From the NCBI GenBank assembly GCA_027318525.1, contig DAHVPA010000101.1, forward strand, positions 1-6,863: a stretch of DNA of 6,863 nt, read 5' to 3'. The position numbers and the translations under genes are program-made. The first letter of the stretch is position 1. Each line of letters starts with the position of its first letter. The notes under the pieces were generated by a model. The model saw nothing but the letters and a program-made list of their open reading frames with translations. It was not told the DNA's origin and searched no databases. Shown here piece by piece: positions 5,787 through 6,863 of this stretch. The stretch is from Candidatus Cloacimonadota bacterium (GTDB lineage Bacteria > Cloacimonadota > Cloacimonadia > Cloacimonadales > Cloacimonadaceae).

Positions 5787-6863
5787 TTATTGCACACCCG
5801 CATTTGCGACTGCTGAATATCGGGGAGGCTGATAGTCTATGTAATAGTTATAATACAAATACCACTGTCCATTTTCATCTTCATCCAGATGATCCCAGAT
5901 TAGAGATGCAATTTGTTCCTGATTGGTGGTTCCCCAATAATTATTCTTGGCATCAAGATGGACAAAACTGCCGATGCTGCGCTTTGCTTTGGTGATTACG
6001 CCATAAACCGTGCAGATGATGTTGTTGTAATTTGCTGTTATGGTTGAGCTGGGGAAGTTATCTATCTGGTCATTAAAGATTCCCGTAGCACCATTTATCT
6101 GGCAATACTGGATGTTGCTGTTACTGAATCCATTGCTCATGATGGCTGTGACTGCGTTGGCAAAAGTGCAATGCGACACACTTCCGACTGTGTAATACGA
6201 ATTGCGCAAATCAAAGAGCGAATTATCCTTGAAATAGCTGTTGCTGATGGCGGCGGATTCACAGGAATCGTGACTGAAACCCACAATCCCGTTCATGACA
6301 ATCAGGTCTTTGCTTTCCAAGCTGTCGCAGGACGCAAAAGTGATTCCCCCGTTGATGGGATCGCTGCCATACTGCACAAGGCTGTCGTGCAGATAAATCC
6401 CTGTCGCATTACTGATTCCCAGTCCCACTCTGTTATATCGTAAAAGCATGTTACTGATTTCCAGATGGCTGTTCTTGATAACCCAACCCAGATTAGAAAA
6501 GGAAACAGCAAAGCTCCGCAGGATATTTTGTCCAAAACTCACTCCTGCATAACATTCGCAATTATAAAATCTGCCTATTTGGTCCGGAGTGACCTGCACA
6601 TCAGAATACATTTCATCAGCAGAAGTTATTCTTACAAAGTCACTCCCGGCTCCCGGACTATTTATCAAGGCATAAAATTCCATTTTCTTGGCAGGTTCAA
6701 TCCGGATGTCTGACAGTGCCTCGAAAGTGACACCTGCCGTAAAGCGCACATCATCTGCAACGTGATAAGTATGGTTTGCCCTAAAGGTGAAATTCTCTGT
6801 TTTAAAACCGCTCAGCTCTTCTGCCGGATACAACTCAACAACTGCTCGGTTATGTGTGGAAAG
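5787..6863 (-). CDS. Right-handed parallel beta-helix surface/secreted protein, C-terminal part
   Basis: The frame is open from the right edge to a TAA at 5787, giving 358 visible residues; the true start lies outside. An internal TTG at 6833 is unlikely to be the start because the frame and the sequence pattern continue upstream of it. Visible residues 15-80 show the entry to a parallel beta-helix, FRANHTYHVADDVRFTAGVTF and IRIEPAKKMEF, resembling the 'tLtIepGvtvkf' pattern of this class. Irregular beta rungs rich in S, N, G and I follow (about 100-300), with repeated xxISNSxF/xxIxxCxI-like turns. Near the end is NNYWG (307-311) followed by QEQIASLIWDHLDED, a common closing motif of such proteins in FCB-group bacteria. 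No C-terminal sorting domain, membrane anchor or enzyme motif is visible after it; the protein ends NAGVQ. It may be an adhesin-like or carbohydrate-binding surface protein, or a polysaccharide lyase or epimerase; the fragment does not decide. Only 19 nt separate it from rmlA. Confidence 0.78.
   Translation of the reverse strand, partial: LSTHNRAVVELYPAEELSGFKTENFTFRANHTYHVADDVRFTAGVTFEALSDIRIEPAKKMEFYALINSPGAGSDFVRITSADEMYSDVQVTPDQIGRFYNCECYAGVSFGQNILRSFAVSFSNLGWVIKNSHLEISNMLLRYNRVGLGISNATGIYLHDSLVQYGSDPINGGITFASCDSLESKDLIVMNGIVGFSHDSCESAAISNSYFKDNSLFDLRNSYYTVGSVSHCTFANAVTAIMSNGFSNSNIQYCQINGATGIFNDQIDNFPSSTITANYNNIICTVYGVITKAKRSIGSFVHLDAKNNYWGTTNQEQIASLIWDHLDEDENGQWYLYYNYYIDYQPPRYSAVANAGVQ

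Noticed and set aside
5768..5803. Longer rmlA start at the ATG at 5803
   Set aside because: It would add 12 residues absent from the family, overlap the beta-helix gene, and ignore the AAGAGG placed for the ATG at 5767.
6833..6863. TTG at 6833 as the true start of the beta-helix protein
   Set aside because: The frame is open to the window edge and the visible sequence begins in mid-domain without a signal peptide, so the gene is cut by the window.

Overview
The window looks like part of a bacterial surface-polysaccharide (O-antigen, capsule or exopolysaccharide) gene cluster. All eight genes are on the minus strand, so the order of transcription runs from high to low coordinates. The genes are packed tightly (4-nt overlap, then gaps of 9, 9, 12, 19, 40 and 84 nt) and probably form one operon. 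The first and last genes run off the window edges. No rRNA, tRNA, CRISPR array, transposase, attachment site or convincing terminator was seen, and the plus strand carries no credible gene.

In order of transcription: (i) the 3' part of a large right-handed beta-helix surface or secreted protein (5787-6863); (ii) rmlA, glucose-1-phosphate thymidylyltransferase; (iii) rmlC, dTDP-4-dehydrorhamnose 3,5-epimerase, overlapping rmlA by ATGA; (iv) a PLP-dependent DegT/DnrJ/EryC1/StrS sugar aminotransferase; (v) a FemAB/GNAT-like N-acyl or aminoacyl transferase; (vi) a left-handed beta-helix (hexapeptide repeat) acyltransferase; (vii) a family 2 glycosyltransferase resembling rhamnosyltransferases; (viii) the N-terminal part of a second, probably GT4-type, glycosyltransferase.

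A working model: RmlA makes dTDP-glucose, which (with RmlB and RmlD encoded outside this window) feeds dTDP-L-rhamnose synthesis through RmlC. The aminotransferase makes an amino-deoxy sugar, the two acyltransferases decorate it or another residue of the repeat unit, and the two glycosyltransferases assemble the unit at the inner face of the cytoplasmic membrane. The pairing of an aminotransferase with a FemAB-like enzyme is the most interesting biochemical hint.

Composition is mosaic. By hand count of sampled 60-base lines, the beta-helix/rmlA/rmlC/aminotransferase half is about 43-60% G+C, the FemAB-like gene about 32%, and the remaining genes about 40%, falling to 22% at the left edge. The step sits in the 84-nt gap after the aminotransferase gene, which suggests a conserved nucleotide-sugar module joined to a more variable transferase module.

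The organism cannot be fixed from the sequence alone. The beta-helix protein with its C-terminal NNYWG motif, moderate G+C, and the lack of clear Shine-Dalgarno sites before three genes fit a Gram-negative of the FCB group (for example Cloacimonadota or Bacteroidota). This is inference with low confidence.
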